This document shows, piece by piece, positions 28,825 to 38,235 of a stretch of 56,712 nt of DNA. Source of the DNA: Kiloniellaceae bacterium (GTDB lineage Bacteria; Pseudomonadota; Alphaproteobacteria; Kiloniellales; J153). Position numbers and translations under genes: made by a program. Positions within the stretch are counted from its first letter, which is position 1; each line of letters begins with the position of its first letter. Where the stretch lies: assembly GCA_021776175.1 (NCBI GenBank), contig JAJFGJ010000005.1:1-56712 (forward strand), in the 5' to 3' direction. The notes beneath the pieces were generated by a model. The model did not search any database. It was not told the origin of the DNA and worked only from the letters and a program-made list of their open reading frames with translations.

Positions 28825-31731
28825 TTATATCCGCTCGCCGAGGGCGCGCTCAAGGATTCGGACAACGTGGTGCGCCGTCCGTCCCGCGCCGTCCCTGATT
28901 TGATGACGGCAGGAGGTTCCGTTCGCGATTAAGAAGGTCCCGGCCCCGGCGGCGCGCACGGCCGGGAGCAGATCCATCTCGCCCATCTTCATGGACATCT
29001 CGTAAGTCTCGGCTTGGGCGCCGAAGGCTCCGGCCATGCCGCAACAACCGGACTGGATCGTTTCGGCGGCGAGACCCGGCACCAGCCCAAGAACCGTCTC
29101 AAGGGCAGACATGGTGGCGAAAGCCTTTTGATGACAATGGCCGTGAACCAGCGCGCGCGCGGGCTCGCTGTGTTTGAAGTCGAGGTTAAGTTTTCCGGCC
29201 TCGTGCTCGGCGGCGAGGAATTCCTCGAACAACACGGCTTGGCTGGCCAGGGTCTCGCTCTCCTTACCGGGCAGCATGGCCATGAACTCGTCGCGCAGGG
29301 TGAATAGGCAGGAGGGCTCCAAGCCGATCACCGGGATGCCGCGCTCGGCGAACGGCTGCAGGGCGTCCAGGGTGCGCCGGGCTTCGGCCTTGGCTTCATC
29401 GGTCAAGCCGGCGGCCAGGAAAGTCCGGCCGCAGCACAAGGGCCGCCCAGGATCCTTGGGCCGCGCCAGATGAATGCGATAGCCCGCCGCGGTCAGGACC
29501 GCGAGGGCGGCGTGCAAATTCTCCGGCTCGAAATAGGTGTTGAAGGTATCGGCCAGCAGCACGACCTCGCGCCCCTCCGCCTTTCCGAATTCATTTTCTT
29601 TAGGCGCGAAGCGGCCGCGCCGCCAAGCGGGTAGGGGGCGCCGTGCGCTGAGGCCAAGCAGGCGCTCGCTGAGCGCGGCCAAGCCCGGCACTCGGTCGCG
29701 CGCGTTGGCTAGCGGCGCCAGGGCGCTGAGCCAAGGCGCGTAACGGGGCAGGTAGGCGATCAAGCGTTCACGCAAGGGCACGCCACGGGTCTTCGCGCGT
29801 TGATGGAGGATCTCGGTTTTCATTCGCGTCATATCGACGCCGGTCGGGCATTCGCGCTTGCAGCCCTTGCAGCCGACGCAGAGCTTCAGGCTTTCGAGCA
29901 TATCGTCCGAGGTCAGGGCGCCGGGCCCAAGCTGTCCCGAGAGCGCGAGGCGCAGGGTATTGGCGCGGCCCCGGGTGAGGTGCTGCTCGTCGCCGGTCAC
30001 GCGGTAGGACGGGCACATCACCCCGGCGTCGAACTTGCGGCAGGCGCCGTTGTTGTTGCACATCTCGGCCGCGCCGCCCAAGCCGCCCCAGGCCGACCAG
30101 TCGAAGGCTGTATCCAGGTCTTGGACACGGTAGTCCGGCTTGAAGCGGAATAAAGCGCGGTCGTCCATGCGCGCCGGGCGCACGATCTTGCCGGGGTTGA
30201 GAAGGCCCGCCGGATCGAAGGCGTCCTTGACCGTCTCGAAGCTGCGCACCATGCGGGCGCCGAACATGGCCTCGTGGAATTCCGAACGCACCAGGCCGTC
30301 GCCGTGCTCGCCCGAGTGCGAGCCCTTGTAGTCGCGCACCATGGCGAAGGCTTCCTCCGCGATGGTGCGCATCTTCTTGGCATCGGCCTCGAGCTTCAGA
30401 TTGAGGATCGGACGGACGTGCAGGCAGCCCTCCGAGGCATGGGCATACCAGGTGCCGGTGGTGCCGTGCTTATGGAAGATATTGGTCAGGCGTTCGGTGT
30501 AGTCGGCCAGGTCGTCGAGCGGCACGGCGCAATCCTCGATGAAGGAGACCGGCTTTCCCTCGCCCTTCATGGACATCATGATGTTGAGACCGGCCTTGCG
30601 GACTTCCCAGATCGCTTTTTGGAACGAAGGGTCTACCGCTTCGACAACGGCGCCGGGATAACCGAGCGATCCCATGAGTTCCCCCAGGCGCGCCAGATCG
30701 CGCAGTTGCGCCGCGCAATCCTCGCCGGCGAACTCGACCAGCAGCAGCGCTTCCGGCGCGCCCTCGACGAAACGGTCCAGGGTGGCGCGGTACAACGGGA
30801 TATCGCGGGCCAGCTCGATCATGGTGCGGTCGACCAATTCGACCGCCGCCGGATTCAGGGCGACGATGTGCCGGGTCGCCTCCATGGCCCGATAGAAACT
30901 CGGGAAGTGGCAGACGCCCAGAACCTTGTGCGGCGGGATCGGTTGTAGCTCCAGTTCGATCGCGGTCGAGAAGGCGAGGGTTCCCTCCGAGCCGACCAGG
31001 AGGTGGCTGAGATTGACCGGCGTGACGCCGGTCAGGGCGTCGATGTTGTAACCGCCGACCCGCCGATGCAGCTTGGGGAAGCGGGCCGCGATCTCCTCCG
31101 CCTCGCCCCGGCCCAGCGACAGCAAGCGTTCGGTCAGCGCGTCTGGAGGGGCGGAGCCGGAAAGCTCGCCGAAGGCCGCACGCTCGCCGTTCATGAGGAT
31201 GGCATCGATGGCGCGCACGTTGCGCCGCATGGTGCCATAGCGGATCGAGCGGGCGCCGCAGCTATTGTTCCCGGCCATGCCGCCGAGGGTCGCCCGGCTG
31301 CTAGTCGAAACATCGACCGGAAAGAACAGGCCATGGGGTTTCAGGGTTGCGTTCAGGCGGTCCAGGACCAGGCCCGGCTGGACCCTGGCGCGGCGGGCTT
31401 CGGCGTCGATCTCCAGCACCCGGTTCAAGTGCTTGCTCACATCGACGATCAGGGCCTCGCCGACGGTCTGGCCGCATTGCGAGGTGCCGCCGCCGCGCGG
31501 CAGGACAGGGATCCCTTCCTCTGCCGCGATCTGAATACAGGTACCTATATCCCGCTCGTCTCTGGGCACCACGACCCCGAGCGGCTCTATCTGGTAGATC
31601 GAGGCGTCGGTGCTGTAGCGGCCCCGGCTGAAGGCGTCGAAGAGCACTTCGCCGGCGATTTCCCGGCGTAGGCGCCGGGCGAGGGGGCTGCCGTCTCCAC
31701 GGGGCATGGTCTTGGCCGCGCTCGCGCTCAT
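28825..31731 (-). CDS. Fused FAD-binding and Fe-S 2-hydroxyacid dehydrogenase (GlcD-GlcF/D-LDH type)
   Basis: This large protein (968 residues) joins a GlcD-like flavin part to a GlcF-like iron-sulfur part. The FAD_binding_4 domain includes VLPRGGGTSQCGQTVG (about residues 76-91) and the FAD-oxidase C domain follows. Then come two cysteine clusters, CNNNGACRKFDAGVMCPSY and CVGCKGCKRECP. Two CCG-type segments close the protein (CCGRTF, GHCHQKAF, SGCCGMAGAFG). Such enzymes oxidise D-lactate, glycolate or D-2-hydroxyglutarate and pass electrons to the respiratory chain. It heads the minus-strand unit with GntR and the aldo/keto reductase. Confidence 0.92.
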   Translation of the reverse strand: MSASAAKTMPRGDGSPLARRLRREIAGEVLFDAFSRGRYSTDASIYQIEPLGVVVPRDERDIGTCIQIAAEEGIPVLPRGGGTSQCGQTVGEALIVDVSKHLNRVLEIDAEARRARVQPGLVLDRLNATLKPHGLFFPVDVSTSSRATLGGMAGNNSCGARSIRYGTMRRNVRAIDAILMNGERAAFGELSGSAPPDALTERLLSLGRGEAEEIAARFPKLHRRVGGYNIDALTGVTPVNLSHLLVGSEGTLAFSTAIELELQPIPPHKVLGVCHFPSFYRAMEATRHIVALNPAAVELVDRTMIELARDIPLYRATLDRFVEGAPEALLLVEFAGEDCAAQLRDLARLGELMGSLGYPGAVVEAVDPSFQKAIWEVRKAGLNIMMSMKGEGKPVSFIEDCAVPLDDLADYTERLTNIFHKHGTTGTWYAHASEGCLHVRPILNLKLEADAKKMRTIAEEAFAMVRDYKGSHSGEHGDGLVRSEFHEAMFGARMVRSFETVKDAFDPAGLLNPGKIVRPARMDDRALFRFKPDYRVQDLDTAFDWSAWGGLGGAAEMCNNNGACRKFDAGVMCPSYRVTGDEQHLTRGRANTLRLALSGQLGPGALTSDDMLESLKLCVGCKGCKRECPTGVDMTRMKTEILHQRAKTRGVPLRERLIAYLPRYAPWLSALAPLANARDRVPGLAALSERLLGLSARRPLPAWRRGRFAPKENEFGKAEGREVVLLADTFNTYFEPENLHAALAVLTAAGYRIHLARPKDPGRPLCCGRTFLAAGLTDEAKAEARRTLDALQPFAERGIPVIGLEPSCLFTLRDEFMAMLPGKESETLASQAVLFEEFLAAEHEAGKLNLDFKHSEPARALVHGHCHQKAFATMSALETVLGLVPGLAAETIQSGCCGMAGAFGAQAETYEMSMKMGEMDLLPAVRAAGAGTFLIANGTSCRHQIRDGAGRTAHHVVRILERALGERI

Positions 31732-32036
31732 TCAGCTTGCTCCACCGGCGGAAAAGGAACCGCTTTCGCGCCCATGGTCATTTTGAATGCAAAACAAGTT
31801 CACGGCGTGTGCTCGAATAATTGCCATGGAATAGCTCATAACATATTGTTATTAATGTATATAAAATAATAACATTCAAGAATGTCGGTAAAGCTAACTA
31901 TGTTGATCGCCCCGATAATGTATGCATAATTCAAAAGATCGTTTTCGGCAAGTTTAGTTCCATGCGCCATGCGCATAATGTGTTTGACCGGCGGGGCCGC
32001 GCCCCAAGCGAATCAAGGGCTTAGGGTTGGAATCTT
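31732..32036. other. AT-rich divergent regulatory region
   Basis: This 305-nt gap separates the divergent oxidase and aminotransferase genes and holds no gene. From about 31790 to 31980 it is markedly AT-rich against GC-rich flanks. Palindromes TATGCATA (31921-31928) and ATGCGCAT (31969-31976), each followed by AAT, are candidate operator halves. No convincing -35/-10 pair could be picked. Confidence 0.6.
31921..31976. promoter_or_regulatory. Candidate GntR/FCD operator pair
   Basis: Two perfect 8-nt palindromes, TATGCATA and ATGCGCAT, lie 48 nt apart (start to start) in the divergent gap, and both continue as AAT. FCD regulators bind short imperfect palindromes in such positions. Assignment to the adjacent GntR gene is inference. 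Confidence 0.3.
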
Positions 32037-33260
32037 ATGACAAGGCTTAGCGGGCGTCACTTTCTGCAAATTCCCGGCCCGACTAACGTGCCCGATCGTA
32101 TCCTGCGCGCTATCGATCATCCGACCATGGATCATCGCGGACCCGGCTTCGGGGATCTGGGGCACGAGGTTCTGGCCGGATCCAAGGCGATATTCAAGAC
32201 CGCCGGGCCGGTCGTGATCTACCCCGCTTCGGGCACCGGGGCCTGGGAGGCGGCGCTCGTCAACACCCTCTCGCCCGGCGACAAGGTGCTTATGTTCGAG
32301 ACCGGGCATTTCGCGACCCTGTGGCGCGGCCTGGCGGAGCGTCTGGGTTTGGAGGTCGAGTTCGTGCCCGGCGATTGGCGGCACGGCGTCGACCCCGCTG
32401 TGGTGGAGGCCAAGATGGCCGAGGATCGGGGGCACCGGATTAAGGCCCTGTGCATGGTCCACAACGAAACCTCGACCGGGGTCGCGAGCCGGGTCGGCGC
32501 GGTCCGCGCGGCTATCGACCGCGCCGGGCACCCGGCCCTGTTTTTCGTCGATACCATCTCCTCGCTCGCCTCCATCGACTACCGCCATGACGAATGGGGC
32601 GTCGATGTCACCGTGGCGGGATCGCAAAAGGGCCTGATGCTGCCGCCGGGCCTTAGCTTCAACGCGATCAGCGAAAAGGCCCTCAAGGCAGCGGAATCGG
32701 CGCGCCTTACCCGGTCCTACTGGGACTGGCGGGAAATGTTGAAGGCCAACGAGCGGGGCTATTTCCCCTATACCCCGGCGACAAATCTTCTCTATGGCTT
32801 GCGCGAGGCGATCCGCATGTTGCTGGAGGAGGGTCTGGACAATGTCTTTGCCCGCCACGCCCGCCACGCCGAGGCGACGCGCCGCGCGGTGCGTGCCTGG
32901 GGCTTAGAGGTTTTGTGCCTGAACCCAGATGAGTACAGCGCTTCCCTAACCGCCGTCCTGTTGCCCGCCGGGCACAATGCCGATGATTTCCGCAAGACCA
33001 CGCTGGAGCGCTTCAACATGTCCTTGGGCAATGGCCTGGGTCAGCTTCAGGGCAAGGCGTTCCGGATCGGTCATTTGGGCGATTTCAACGACCTCATGCT
33101 GGCGGGCACCCTGGCGGGGGTTGAGATGGGGTTGGCCGCGGCCAGCGTGCCGCACGAAAAGGGTGGCGTTCAAGCCGCCATGGATTTTCTTAGTGGCGAA
33201 GCCGCCGCTCAGGACGAACGGAAAGCGTGGGAGGGTACACAAGAAGCCCGCGCATCGTGA
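32037..33260 (+). CDS. Class V aminotransferase, serine-glyoxylate type
   Basis: This PLP-dependent enzyme (407 residues) resembles serine-glyoxylate aminotransferase, which converts serine and glyoxylate to hydroxypyruvate and glycine. IPGPTNVPDRILRA at the start, PASGTGAWEAAL, FVDTISSLASIDYRHDEWGVD and GSQKGLMLPPG with the PLP lysine K198 are typical. Aspartate-glyoxylate aminotransferase (BhcA) is an alternative in the same family. It opens the plus-strand unit; the TRAP transporter follows after 32 nt. Confidence 0.85.
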   Translation: MTRLSGRHFLQIPGPTNVPDRILRAIDHPTMDHRGPGFGDLGHEVLAGSKAIFKTAGPVVIYPASGTGAWEAALVNTLSPGDKVLMFETGHFATLWRGLAERLGLEVEFVPGDWRHGVDPAVVEAKMAEDRGHRIKALCMVHNETSTGVASRVGAVRAAIDRAGHPALFFVDTISSLASIDYRHDEWGVDVTVAGSQKGLMLPPGLSFNAISEKALKAAESARLTRSYWDWREMLKANERGYFPYTPATNLLYGLREAIRMLLEEGLDNVFARHARHAEATRRAVRAWGLEVLCLNPDEYSASLTAVLLPAGHNADDFRKTTLERFNMSLGNGLGQLQGKAFRIGHLGDFNDLMLAGTLAGVEMGLAAASVPHEKGGVQAAMDFLSGEAAAQDERKAWEGTQEARAS

Positions 33261-33292
33261 GCACTAAAAAACAAACCGAACAGGAGGTGGAA

Positions 33293-34270
33293 ATGCGTTT
33301 CTTTAAAATTTTGAGCACGGCCGTTGTGGCCGGCTTGCTCTCCGCACCGGCGTTCGCGGCGGAAGTGGAACTGAAATTCGGCCACGTCGGCGCCCCGGGC
33401 TCGTTATTCGAGACCTCGGTTAACGAATTCGCCAAGCGCGTCAACGACCAGATGAAGGGCCAGGTAAAAATCGTGACCTTCGGGTCGAGCCAACTCGGCA
33501 AGGACAAGGAGCTCTTGCAGAAGTTGAAGCTCGGCACTGTCGATTTTTCCTTGCCGTCCAGCGTCATGTCGACGGTTAGCGATCAGTTCGGCCTGTTCGA
33601 GATGCCGTATCTGGTCAAGAACCGCGCGCACATGAGGCGGATCGAGAAAGAAATATTCTGGTCCGAGATCGCGCCCTCGGCCGAGGCCAAGGGTTACAAG
33701 GTTTTGGCGGTGTGGGAGAACGGCTTCCGCCACATCACCAACAACCTGCGCCCGATCGACCAGCCCGGAGACCTTCAGGGTATCAAGCTGCGCACGCCAA
33801 AGGGCGCTTGGCGCGTGAAGATGTTTAAGTCATACGGCGCGAACCCGACCCCGATGTCGTTCTCCGAGGTCTTCACCGCGTTGAACACGGGCGTGATCGA
33901 CGGCCAGGAAAATCCCTTCGCCCAGATTCACAGCGCCAAGTTCCAGGAAGTTCAGAAATACCTTTCCCTTACCGGACACGTTTACACCCCGGCCTACGTC
34001 CTGGTCGGTAAGAAGAAATGGGATAGCTTGTCCGCCGACGTGCGTAGCGGCTTGGAAAAGATCGCCAAGGAATCGCAGGGCTTCGTTCATGAGACGGCCG
34101 CGGCACTGGAAACCGATCTGCTGAACAAGCTCAAGGCCGGCGGCATGAAGGTCAATACCGCCGACAAGGCGGCCTTCGTGAAGGCGAGTGCCGGGATCTA
34201 CAAGGATTTCGCGGCCTCCGTGCCGGGCGGGCAGGAAATGGTCGATAAGGCTCTTAGCCTGGCTGACTGA
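33293..34270 (+). CDS. TRAP transporter solute-binding protein (DctP family)
   Basis: This periplasmic receptor delivers a small organic acid to the TRAP permease. The signal peptide is residues 1 to about 22 (ending APAFA). The DctP fold follows, with LKFGHVGAPGSLFE, the central IKLRTPKGAW that carries the carboxylate-binding arginine, and GVIDGQENPFAQI. The ATG at 33293 has AGGAGG 5 nt upstream; a longer reading back to 33227 overlaps the aminotransferase gene and is not used. A strong terminator lies just downstream. Confidence 0.94.
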   Translation: MRFFKILSTAVVAGLLSAPAFAAEVELKFGHVGAPGSLFETSVNEFAKRVNDQMKGQVKIVTFGSSQLGKDKELLQKLKLGTVDFSLPSSVMSTVSDQFGLFEMPYLVKNRAHMRRIEKEIFWSEIAPSAEAKGYKVLAVWENGFRHITNNLRPIDQPGDLQGIKLRTPKGAWRVKMFKSYGANPTPMSFSEVFTALNTGVIDGQENPFAQIHSAKFQEVQKYLSLTGHVYTPAYVLVGKKKWDSLSADVRSGLEKIAKESQGFVHETAAALETDLLNKLKAGGMKVNTADKAAFVKASAGIYKDFAASVPGGQEMVDKALSLAD

Positions 34271-34296
34271 TCCTAAGTCAGCCAACTTGCCTTGGT

Positions 34297-34339
34297 GCGC
34301 CTGGACCCGATCAACGCCGGGTCCAGGCGCCCATTTTTT
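34297..34339 (+). terminator. Intrinsic terminator between dctP and dctQ genes
   Basis: GCGCCTGGACCCG at 34297-34309 pairs perfectly over 13 bp with CGGGTCCAGGCGC at 34318-34330, with an 8-nt loop. Six T follow at 34334-34339. Placed inside the operon, it would reduce transcription of the permease and downstream genes relative to the binding protein. Confidence 0.9.
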
Positions 34340-34381
34340 CCAGCGATCGCGGGCCCTGGCGATTAAGGGAGTGATGTCGAA

Positions 34382-34936
34382 GTGGGTAGTCTTGCGCGCA
34401 CGTCGCAACGAGCGTCCCGGGCGCTTGAACGCTTGCTCGAGATTGGGGTTGTCGGTCTCATCGTCGCGCTGACCGTGGTGGTGGTGGTGGCCGTTGTCTA
34501 TCGCAAGCTTGGCCATTCCCTTGCTTGGTACGACGAGGTCGCGTCGGTCATGCTGGCCTGGCTGACTTATTATGGCGCCTGCCTGGCTGCCTTGAAGCGC
34601 GCGCATATTGGTTTCGACGGTATCATCCGCGCGGTCCCGAGGGCTTGGCGCCTGGTCTTCGTGGCGATTTCGGAAATTTGCGTGATCTCGTTTTTCGCCA
34701 TCCTGGCTTGGACCGGCTGGGTCGTGATGCTGGTTTTGGAAGGCGACACGCTTGTTAGCTTGCCCGGGGTTTCGGTTCAGATAACTCAGTCGGTCATCCC
34801 CATCAGCGCCGCCCTGTTCATCGTGTGCGAGGTTCTCAGTCTGCCCGGCTATTTGCGCGATCTGGACAGCTCGACCGGCGACGATTTTTCCCCCGGCGAC
34901 GGCGACGGGTCCCTCGAGGGAAACCTGGCGCCATGA
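34382..34936 (+). CDS. TRAP transporter small permease subunit (DctQ family)
   Basis: DctQ is the small membrane subunit of TRAP transporters. The 184-residue protein has four hydrophobic segments, at about 20-40, 52-72, 90-112 and 132-155. It has the family segment WYDEVASVMLAWLTYYGACLAALKRAHIGFD. The start is a GTG at 34382. The C-terminal 25 residues are acidic and Gly-rich. It overlaps the large subunit gene by 4 nt. Confidence 0.9.
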   Translation: MGSLARTSQRASRALERLLEIGVVGLIVALTVVVVVAVVYRKLGHSLAWYDEVASVMLAWLTYYGACLAALKRAHIGFDGIIRAVPRAWRLVFVAISEICVISFFAILAWTGWVVMLVLEGDTLVSLPGVSVQITQSVIPISAALFIVCEVLSLPGYLRDLDSSTGDDFSPGDGDGSLEGNLAP

Positions 34937-36216
34937 TCATCGCGCTTATGATATTTGGGCTCGTCGCGCTCATCATGATCGATGTGCCGATCGCGGTGGC
35001 GCTCGGTCTGGTCGCGGTCATCTCGATGGTTATGACCCAAGGCGTGGATATCCTGCCGAACGTGGCCCTGGTCATGTTCGACGGCGCGACCAAGTTTCCG
35101 CTGCTGGCGATTCCGCTGTTCATCCTGGCCGGCGCGATCATGAATGCTTCGGGCATTTCGCGGCGGCTGATCACTTTTGCTTCGGCCTTGCTCGGCTTCG
35201 TGCGCGGCGCGCTGGCCATGGTCAATATCGCGGTCTCGCTGTTTTTCGCCGAAATCTCCGGTTCGGCGGTCGCGGATGTGGCCGCGCTCGGCTCGGTCAT
35301 GATCCCGGCGATGCGGCGCAAGGGCTACCCTAAAGCTTTCGCGGCGGCAGTCACCTCGTCCTCCGCCACGCTGGCGGTCATCATCCCGCCCTCGATTCCC
35401 ATGATCCTCTACGGAGTCATGTCCGATTCCTCAATCGTGCAACTTTTCGTGGCGGGCATTGTCCCTGGACTGCTGGGTGGCTTTGGCATGATGGGAGTCT
35501 CCTATTGGATGGCGCGGCGGCATAACTGGCCGGTCGAGGAGGTGTTCCAGCTTTCGCGTCTGCGCAGCACGTTCTTGGACGCTGTACCGGCGCTGGTGCT
35601 GCCGGTGATTATCCTGGGTGGCATCTTCGGTGGCATCGTCACCGCGACCGAGGGCGCGGGCCTGGCGGTCGTCGCGGCGCTCATCGTGGGCGGGGGCGTG
35701 TACCGGGAACTCAACTGGAGCTTCCTGCGCGAGGCGGCGATCGAGGGTGGCGTGCAGACCGCCGTCGTGATGCTGCTGGTCGCGGCCTCGGCTTTAATCG
35801 GCGTCTTTCTGACCGAACTGCAGGTGCCGCAGAAATTGGCGGTGGCGATCTTGGATTGGACCGACAACCGTTTCGCCGTTCTGGCCCTGCTCAACGTCTT
35901 TTTCCTTGCGGTCGGGCTGTTCCTGCATTCGGCGGCGGCGATCATCCTGGTCGTGCCGGTCGTCATGCCACTGGTTCTCGCGGTCGGCATCGACCCGGTT
36001 CACTTCGGCCTGATCGTGACGCTCAATTTGGGGATTGGGCAGCAGACGCCGCCGGTCGCCAGCGTGCTCATCACCGCCTGCGCCGTGGCCAAGGCCAACG
36101 TTTGGGAAGTCAGCAAGGTCAATGTCAATTTCGTCGCCATCCTGTTTGCGATCTTAATACTGGTGACTTACGTTCCGGCCGTGCCCATGACTTTGGTCGA
36201 ATACTTTTACCGCTGA
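34933..36216 (+). CDS. TRAP transporter large permease subunit (DctM family)
   Basis: DctM forms the ion-driven transport path. The 427-residue protein is almost wholly hydrophobic, with about 12 segments. It has the hallmark IIPPSIPMILYGVMSDSSI and a C-terminal LNLGIGQQTPPVASVL. The ATG at 34933 overlaps the dctQ stop as ATGA; longer upstream readings run through dctQ and are rejected. Transport direction is inward, coupled to sodium or protons in this family. Confidence 0.94.
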   Translation: MIIALMIFGLVALIMIDVPIAVALGLVAVISMVMTQGVDILPNVALVMFDGATKFPLLAIPLFILAGAIMNASGISRRLITFASALLGFVRGALAMVNIAVSLFFAEISGSAVADVAALGSVMIPAMRRKGYPKAFAAAVTSSSATLAVIIPPSIPMILYGVMSDSSIVQLFVAGIVPGLLGGFGMMGVSYWMARRHNWPVEEVFQLSRLRSTFLDAVPALVLPVIILGGIFGGIVTATEGAGLAVVAALIVGGGVYRELNWSFLREAAIEGGVQTAVVMLLVAASALIGVFLTELQVPQKLAVAILDWTDNRFAVLALLNVFFLAVGLFLHSAAAIILVVPVVMPLVLAVGIDPVHFGLIVTLNLGIGQQTPPVASVLITACAVAKANVWEVSKVNVNFVAILFAILILVTYVPAVPMTLVEYFYR

Positions 36217-36231
36217 GCGGAGATCGTCTCG

Positions 36232-37011
36232 ATGATCGACCTTATCCTCGTCGAACGCGACGGCCCCATAGCGACCGTCGTGCTCAATCGTCCGGACAAG
36301 CTCAACGCCATGACCAAGCCGATGTGGCGGGATTTGGGCGCTGCCTTGCGGGCCTTGTCGGCCGACGAGGACGTTCGCTGCGTCGTTTTGCGCGGGGCCG
36401 GCGGCAAGGCGTTCTCGCCCGGAAACGATATCTCCGAATTCGAGACCGAGCGCCACGATCCGGCCTCGGCCAAGGCCTATGGCGAGGTCCTGCATCACGC
36501 ATTGGGCGCGCTGAAGGAATGCCGGCATCCGACCCTGGCCTTGATCGAGGGAATTTGCGTTGGCGGTGGATTGGAGATCGCCGCGCTCTGCGATATGCGG
36601 ATCTGCGGCGAATCGAGCCGCTTTGGGGTGCCGATCAAGCGCTTGGGCCTGGTCATGGCCTATCCCGAGATTCAGGGCTTGGTCGATCTGGTCGGCCGGC
36701 CGGCGACCCTGGAAATTTTGGTGGAGGGCCGGGTGTTCGGCGCCGCCGAAGCCAAGGACAAGGGCCTGGTCAACCGTGTGGTGCCGGACGCCGAGGTCGC
36801 GCGGGAGGCCATGGCAACGGCGCGGCGCATCGCCGAGGGCGCGCCCTTGGTCGCACGCTGGCACAAGAAATTCCTGCGCCGCCTGGCCCAACCAGAGCCC
36901 TTGACCCAAGAGGAACTCGACGAGGGCTTCGCGTGCTACGACACTGAGGATTTTCAAATCGGGTACCGTTCGTTCTTGACCAAGACCAAGCCGGACTTCA
37001 AGGGCCGCTGA
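36232..37011 (+). CDS. Enoyl-CoA hydratase/isomerase (crotonase) family enzyme
   Basis: The 259-residue protein has the crotonase fold with oxyanion-hole segments VVLRGAGGKAFSPGNDISEF and LIEGICVGGGLEIAALCDMRI. The second catalytic glutamate of true hydratases is not clearly placed, as the region reads RFGVPIKRLGLVMAYPEIQGL, so isomerase, hydrolase or lyase activity is possible. It follows the TRAP permease by 15 nt and precedes the CoA transferase by 1 nt. Both probably process the imported compound as a CoA ester. Confidence 0.88.
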   Translation: MIDLILVERDGPIATVVLNRPDKLNAMTKPMWRDLGAALRALSADEDVRCVVLRGAGGKAFSPGNDISEFETERHDPASAKAYGEVLHHALGALKECRHPTLALIEGICVGGGLEIAALCDMRICGESSRFGVPIKRLGLVMAYPEIQGLVDLVGRPATLEILVEGRVFGAAEAKDKGLVNRVVPDAEVAREAMATARRIAEGAPLVARWHKKFLRRLAQPEPLTQEELDEGFACYDTEDFQIGYRSFLTKTKPDFKGR

Positions 37012-37012
37012 G

Positions 37013-38230
37013 ATGCCCGAACGGCGCGGACCGCTGGCCGGACTGAAGGTCATCGAGCTGGCCCACATCATGGCCGGGCCGGTTTGCGGCTTGATGCTGG
37101 CCGACATGGGCGCGGAAGTCATCAAGGTCGAAAAGATGCCGGGCGGCGACGATTCGCGGCGCTTCCTGCCGCCCGCGATCGAGGGCGAAGCGGCGGCCTT
37201 CATGATGATGAACCGCAACAAACGCGGCATTGCCGTTGACCTCAAGCAGGACCAGGGGCGCGAAGTCTTGCGCCGCTTGCTGAAATCGGCGGACGTGGTG
37301 ATCGAAAACTACCGCCAGGGCACCATGGAGCGCCTGGGGCTGGGTTACGAGTCCTTGCGGGCTGAAAACCCCGGCCTGATCTATTGCGAAATCTCCGGCT
37401 TTGGGCGCAGCGGCCCCTATGCTGAGCGCGGCGGTTTCGACCTGATCGCCCAGGGCATGAGCGGTCTCATGAGCATCACCGGAGAAGGCGAGGGGCGCCC
37501 CCCGGTCAAGGTCGGCGCGCCGGTCACCGATATCACGGCCGGTATCCTGGGTGCCATGGGTGTTCTGGCCGCCGTGGTGGCGCGGCAAAAAAGCGGCCGG
37601 GGACAGCGCGTCGACACTTCGTTGTTCGAGGCCGGGATCGTCCATACCTATTGGCAATCCGCGATCGCCTTCGCGACCGGCCAATCGCCTGGGCCCATGG
37701 GTTCGGCGCATCCGCTTAACGCGCCCTATCAGGCGTTTCAAACGGCTGATGGCTGGATCAATTTGGGCGCCGCCAATCAGAAAAACTGGCTGCGGGTGTT
37801 GGATGCCATCGAGCAACCGGAACTCAACGACGATCCGCGTTTCGCCGACAATGCCGCGCGCATGGATCACTTGAAGCACTTGGAACTAGCCTTGAGCGCG
37901 GCTTTCGCGAAGCGTACCACCGCCGATTGGCTGGCGCGTCTTGAGGCCGCCGGGGTGCCCGCCGGGCCGGTGCTGAGCGTGGCTGAGATGCACGAGGATC
38001 CTCAGGCGCGCGCGCGCGCCATGGTGCCGGCGCCCGAACATGCCCGCCTGGGGCCGGTCAAGACCATCGGCCTGCCGGTCAAGTTCTCCGAGACGCCGGG
38101 TGAAGTCGCCATGGGCGCGCCGTTATATGGCCAGCACACCCGCGCGGTCCTGGGTGAGCACGGCTATGGCGAAGCCGAGATCGACAGCCTGATCGGCCGG
38201 GGCGCCGTGGCCGCCGCCGAGGGGGCCTAA
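37013..38230 (+). CDS. Family III (CaiB/BaiF) CoA transferase
   Basis: Family III transferases move CoA between carboxylic acids by means of an aspartyl intermediate. D173 in GAPVTDITAG matches the catalytic aspartate of formyl-CoA transferase. Other landmarks are LKVIELAHIMAGPVCGLMLADMGAEVIKVE at the start (quoted in part), NKRGIAVDLK, and ENYRQGTMERLGLGY. The length of 405 residues is typical. It ends the plus-strand unit, 5 nt from the convergent hydroxyacid dehydrogenase gene. Confidence 0.92.
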   Translation: MPERRGPLAGLKVIELAHIMAGPVCGLMLADMGAEVIKVEKMPGGDDSRRFLPPAIEGEAAAFMMMNRNKRGIAVDLKQDQGREVLRRLLKSADVVIENYRQGTMERLGLGYESLRAENPGLIYCEISGFGRSGPYAERGGFDLIAQGMSGLMSITGEGEGRPPVKVGAPVTDITAGILGAMGVLAAVVARQKSGRGQRVDTSLFEAGIVHTYWQSAIAFATGQSPGPMGSAHPLNAPYQAFQTADGWINLGAANQKNWLRVLDAIEQPELNDDPRFADNAARMDHLKHLELALSAAFAKRTTADWLARLEAAGVPAGPVLSVAEMHEDPQARARAMVPAPEHARLGPVKTIGLPVKFSETPGEVAMGAPLYGQHTRAVLGEHGYGEAEIDSLIGRGAVAAAEGA

Positions 38231-38235
38231 TACCC

